A stretch of DNA of 64,000 nucleotides, from assembly GCA_032718475.1 (NCBI GenBank), contig JAUCBJ010007030.1, positions 62,001 to 126,000 of the forward strand, read 5' to 3'. The notes beneath the pieces were generated by a model. It worked only from the letters and a program-made list of their open reading frames with translations, was not told the origin of the DNA and did no database searches. The position numbers and the translations under genes were made by a program. Below are positions 41,201-47,200 of this stretch, piece by piece (within the stretch, counting starts at the first letter, position 1; every line of letters starts with the position of its first letter). The DNA is from Nemertoderma westbladi (Eukaryota > Xenacoelomorpha > Nemertodermatida > Nemertodermatidae).

Positions 41201-44200
41201 CAATAAATTAGCGTCCCTCTCTATAACAACCGTAGGTACAATAAATTAGCGTCCCTCTCTATAACAAACGTAGGTACAATAAATTAGCTTCCCTCTCTAT
41301 AACAACCGTAGCTACAATAAATCAGCGTCCCTCTCTATAACAAGCGTAGGTACATTGATTTCAATATTACAATATTGATTTCCTATCATTAGCGCTAAAA
41401 TTATCGTTGGGTCGGTGTATTGGAGTACCTGTGTTACAAAAACTAGATTCATGTGCGTTTATATAAGAATCACGAAATTCTTAATTATTTTCCAGAACGA
41501 CTTTGATTTAGTGGTAGAGTTTCAGCTTGTATGCTGTACTGAGGAATTCGAAACGTTTGTCAGACAGTAAGGCATAAGAGTCATAATTTCGTAATTTCCG
41601 CCAATTCTTTAACGCACTACTAAAATTACAATTATCATTAAATCATATTGAACCACTACTTGGGCTTTAGAGCCTTGATCAATATGGCACACACTTTCAG
41701 TATTTTTATTCGACATTTTAATTCATCTTGATGTTCTTATGAATTTATTCATGAGATAAATTATTAAATACGCGAGAAACATATTAAACTCGCGAGAAAA
41801 TTATTATTCTCGCGAGATAAATGATTAAACTCGCGAGATAAATGATTAAACTCGCGAGATAAGCGATTAAACTCACGAGAAAATTTTTAGTAGCGGAACA
41901 ATTATTAACCACATGTTCAAGCATACCATCCTTTGAGCTGATGATCATGCGATTCAATAATCATTCATGCCAAATTTCACAAGAATTAGTTAATTTTTAG
42001 AAAAGCCTTTGCATATTTAAATTTAAAATTTGCATTCATCAGAAAATGCATTTAAAGTTTATACTAAGGGTATTTCTGTCCTATGAATTGTTAGAATGCA
42101 CACAACCCCACTGAAAATTTTATTGCAAGGGTTTTCCGGGTTGGTAGTATCATTTCTAAAGTCCGTTTACTCATTTGACAGAGTGATGTCTGTCTGTCAT
42201 TCCTGTCCGTCTGTCCATCAAAATATAACCGGCAGCTGAACAGACAAACAGACAATGTGGATGACAACAAACATGAAAACTGACATCGGAAATGAAATCA
42301 CCAACCATGAAAACCCCCATTACAAAGTTTTTAGCTAGTTGGTATGCATTCCTATTACTTCGACAGGCAGATCGCTGGACAGACAGACAGACATAGTAGG
42401 TTTTGTTAAAAGTGAAAACTGACATCGGAAATGAAATCAGCAACCAGTTTACCCCCATAACAAAACTTTTATCTAGTTGGAATGCTTTCCTTATATTTTG
42501 ACAGACAGACTGAAATGAAATCAGCGACCAAAAAACCCACAACAAAGAAGTTTAGGATAGGTGGTATGATGTCCTTATTTTTTTACAGACAGATCGTCGG
42601 ACAGATCGACAGACTGATAGACAGACACAGAGACATAATAGTTTTAGTTAAAAGTGAAAACTGACGTTTGGAATGAAATCAGCGACCAGGAAAACCCCCA
42701 TAGTATAACTTTTACCTAGAAAGAATGCTTTTGTTACATTTTGACAGACAAACCGTCAGAAACACAATGCCAGTCAGACACTTTTCACAGACACTTAGAG
42801 TAAGGTTAACTTTATCACTCATAACTTTTGAACTACATTAGCTATTAACAAACGGTTTGAAGTTTTGACATCCTCATAAAAATCTGCACTAGAGTGGATT
42901 GTAATTGAAAAATCGATTTTTTTCTGAAATAGTCAAACCCCCCATCATTAAGTCATCAACAAAGTCTAGGTCAGTTTAGGCAATGGACTGGACTTCCTCC
43001 ATTTCTGGAGACAGTAGGTGGTGGTGGTGTTACCATCATCCCATCGCCATTATGATCTAAGAACATGAGTAGAACATAGTCAACCACATCGTCTGTCTGT
43101 TGGCTGAAGTTATTATTAGTTTGAAAGTTTGAATCTTCTCCCATTTTTAGTTTCCGATATGACCAATGGAAGGAACCATTAGTGGTAGAAAGTTCGTTTT
43201 CTGATGTTTGTATATGTACTGAAATTGATTTAGCACACAGCATTAAGGCACTGATTACGACATCACATCATGTAGACTGCTTATACTTAAAGTTAGACAC
43301 ATACTTTGGAGCAGTTGTTTCAAGCAAATTGATTCTAATGTTCGGTTAGGACTTGTGTTTCTGTTTCTGATAGGCATCAAATACAATTTTGTTTCTCTAT
43401 ATCATTGAAAAATTTACAATAATATTCCTACTTTTTATTTTATTTTTGTCACTAATAATAACTAATATTAATAATAATTTCGTCAGCCACACAAAATAAT
43501 GTTTAAACACCGGATATACCGGAATGACATCTTTCGGGGCGTATTCGTTATGAAATAATTAAATATTAAGTTGGTCTATGAGGGTCTTCGTCGCCGGGTT
43601 GTAAAAACAAAATACATAGACAATTCCTTTTCTCCGAACTAACTATTATGCTTAATTACTTACGTTGTATGTGCTTTTTACTATTTTATTTTCTATTGTA
43701 AATTATTTGATATAATGTTTCATTAATAATTAATCCCTGAAGACGGCCGGGAGGCCGAAATACGTATTGGATAAAAATGAAAAAATACTTTTTTATAACC
43801 CGGCGGCGAAGACCCTCATAGACCAATTTAAATCCTTACACAAAATAATGGTACAGTTTAGTTATTCTGAAACAGAAAGGATTCCTTTCTGATTCTTCCT
43901 GATTTTCTTTTCGGAACTGACCTGATGAAAATGCACGAACATTATTAAAGCTTTCAGATAAAGGTAATGGCTAATTTCACGAACCTATTGCAAATGTAGT
44001 TTTTCTTAGTAATTTAAGTAATTTGAGTAGACATTGCGTAAATCTGCGAGTTAATACTCGAATAATTATTCCCAATATTCGAATATGTGTAGAGGTTTGT
44101 GAGGAATCCTTTCTGTTCCAGAATATCTAATCTTTGTGACATAACTGTTGGAAATTTCGCATTTATTTTAGCAGGAAGGCCTGTTGATAAACAATAATGT

Positions 44201-47200
44201 TTTGAATGTTTTGCTGAAGCGTTGGTTCTGAAATATGCTTGCGTTGTAATGGTAGTGAATAGTATAATAATTTTGAATCATTTTGAAAAATACTAATCAT
44301 TAGGACAATTATGCGATAAATCATCAATACACTTTACATAACTGTTTTTTTTTCTACAAGGTCAAATATAAACTCACCAATACACATTTCCTGCAATTTG
44401 GATACCGTTAATTTTTTGATGTAAAGTGTGACTCAATTGCCAATAAACGCGAATGACATCATCCCATCCACTAGTGACTGCTAACAAAACACCAATGATG
44501 TGCAGCTTGTGCCACGGTGTGTCAACCTCATCGTCTATGACAGTTAATACAAACTGAAGTTAACACCCCCCCCCCACCCCCCATTGAATCATTGAAACTA
44601 TTTACAAACAATTGTTACACGATTTCATTATTAATGTATTTGCTGGAAGTGCAGACACTGCAAAACTGGCGATCCGATGCAACATGCATCTACAACATGC
44701 AGGATGCAGCAGGTTAATTAACCGCATCGCATACTATACACCAACTCCTGAAATATGTTGTGGTTATTCTGGCACATGCTCCCCCCACCCCTCCCCCCAA
44801 AAATATTTCTACAAATCTTAAAGATATATTTATGAAATTTGAAATAGGGATAGTTTCACGTAACTCCTCCTGACTGGGTGAGTCAGAATTTTGATTTTTG
44901 CTCTCATTTTTTAGCTACAAGCGTTTAAAAAAAAGGTCTCTCCAACTATATTGCACCAGTTACACCGCAGTTATTCTTCAACCTTACAGCGAATTTGTTG
45001 GTACTGTTAGAAAGCTTGCCATGCAACAATTCCAAATATGTAACACAATCTGAATTTCATCGAATAATAGCTGAGATATGGGCATCCGAAAGTTGCATGG
45101 TTTTGCATCTGCGTAAGGCTATTTTATTCTATTAAATAAGACACTATTATTCTAGAACATTTTGTTTAAGTATGTATATCTACGTAATAGTATGATTAAA
45201 GAGGCATTGCATTGTTGCCCGTCAGTTGAATGTTAGGTCAGGGTCCCCAGATCCTGCTACCACTATGGCAGTAATGTGGAACTACCTGTTGCAGCCGGCA
45301 ACAGCAGTAGGGCAGCCCGATCAGTACCAGTAGCCTATTCATTAATTAGTTGATCAAGAGTGGTTGGTAAACCCCATCAACTAAATCAGTCATTGAGGGC
45401 TACGGCCCCTATAGTAGGCAGCAGGGCTGTAGACAATGGATAGGCGGAAGGTAATCTAGCAATGGCTAGCCATGCAGACAAGGTCGGCGGAAGGTAATCA
45501 ACCAATGGCGACCTACTGCGAAGACGCTTGTAGGAGTTGCGACCTCAAATGGTTTACTCCTACAATTGAAAGATAAGAGTATGATAACCCTCCAGATACC
45601 AGCTCGGTCGTCGCCCAGGTCAACAAGGACCACGTCCCCCAGTGGTACACCAGGCTATGGTCGAAAAATCGGGTACTGGAACAGAAGACAGAGAAGAAAG
45701 AAGAAGCAACCTGTTGAAATGTAAAATGATACTAAAGATTGCCACAAGGAACGCACGCACACTGAAAGCACATACCAAACAGGGTGACATGGTTGCTCTG
45801 GCAATGGAATATAACATCGACATCATCTGTATCCAAGAACATCGGATTTGTCATGAAGACAATGCCATGAAGTACAAGGCATTGAAAATAGATGGACTTT
45901 AGTAATAAGCTCAGCAGAAAGAAATTCGGCCAATGCATCAATTGGTGGAGTAGGAATTCTGCTAAGCCCATTTTCACTTCAGACCCTAAACAACATCGAA
46001 TCTATAAATTCCAGGGTCATGATTGCAACATTTGATGGGAATCCCAAGACAGCAGTAATATGTTGTTACATTCCAACCAATGCCTCAGAGCCAGAACAAG
46101 CAGTCAAGTTTTATGAAGATCTGACTGGAGTTATAAAGGACATTCCGAAATACAACGCCAAAGTCATTGCTGGTGATCTGAATCATCAAATTGGCCCAGA
46201 AGACTAAGAGTTACACCTATAACACCAGTTCGAACAGAAATAGGTGCCTACTCTTAGACCTAATGGAAGAATGTGAATTGATACCAACAAACACCACATT
46301 CGAAATGAGTAAGGGGAAGCTACGGCCCTTTCAATACCCTAATGGATCCAAAGCACAGCTGGATTACATCCTTATAAACAAAAAGTGGAAAACAGCATGA
46401 TTAACTGCGAGGCATACATCTCGTTCAACCTAATTGGTTCGGACCACAGAATTATGACTGCAGAACCCAGGACAAGCAAGCGAATCAACTATGACTGGGA
46501 GAAACTCAGAACTGACAATGCAGTAAAGGATGCTTACACAGCAGAAGTTCAAAAACGCTTTGAAGTACTTCAGTCAATGGATGAAGACCAATCCACCGAT
46601 TCAATATACCAGAATATAATAACAGCCCACAAGGAATCAGCCAAAAGGCATATTCCCCAGAAACCCAAATGAAAACATTATGTGCCATGGCAAGACTCTA
46701 AGGTTACTTGAAAGAGAGAAGATCTGAAGATAGCCTACAAAGTAAAAATCGACCAACCGAAACCATCAACAAGGTTGAGAAAGCCAAGGGAGATCTTAAA
46801 TTACAACATCAGTCAGGATAAGTACATACAGGACAAGATTGAAGAAATTACAACTGCTCACATATAGCAACAATCAAGACTTACCTATTACTACTACTAG
46901 GATCGGCATGCTGCATTGCTGCTGCATTTTTTAGAATGCTGTGCCGGCTTGTCAACAAAATTGCGCCGCCACAACTCCCTATCACCCATGACATTTGCTA
47001 GATCATCCGCATCTTCAAGGCCAGTGCCCTTTAAGATGCGTCTCAAGAAAGTCATGGGCTGTCCACCATGCTTATTCACTCCATGAGGCTGCCAAAGTAA
47101 AAGATTATGCACTGGCTGATCCTCACGGCGAAAGCAATGTCCTGCAAAGCGGAGGCGATTTTGTTCTAATGTCAAACTGGGGGGAACCAATGAGACACCT

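Noticed and set aside
39182-41354. Array resembling a CRISPR locus by regular spacing
   Set aside because: Units are contiguous 38-mers with point variants and no unique spacers, in an animal genome.
42971-43243. 90-residue minus frame as a host exon
   Set aside because: No domain pattern, no convincing splice sites, and composition like the surrounding intron.
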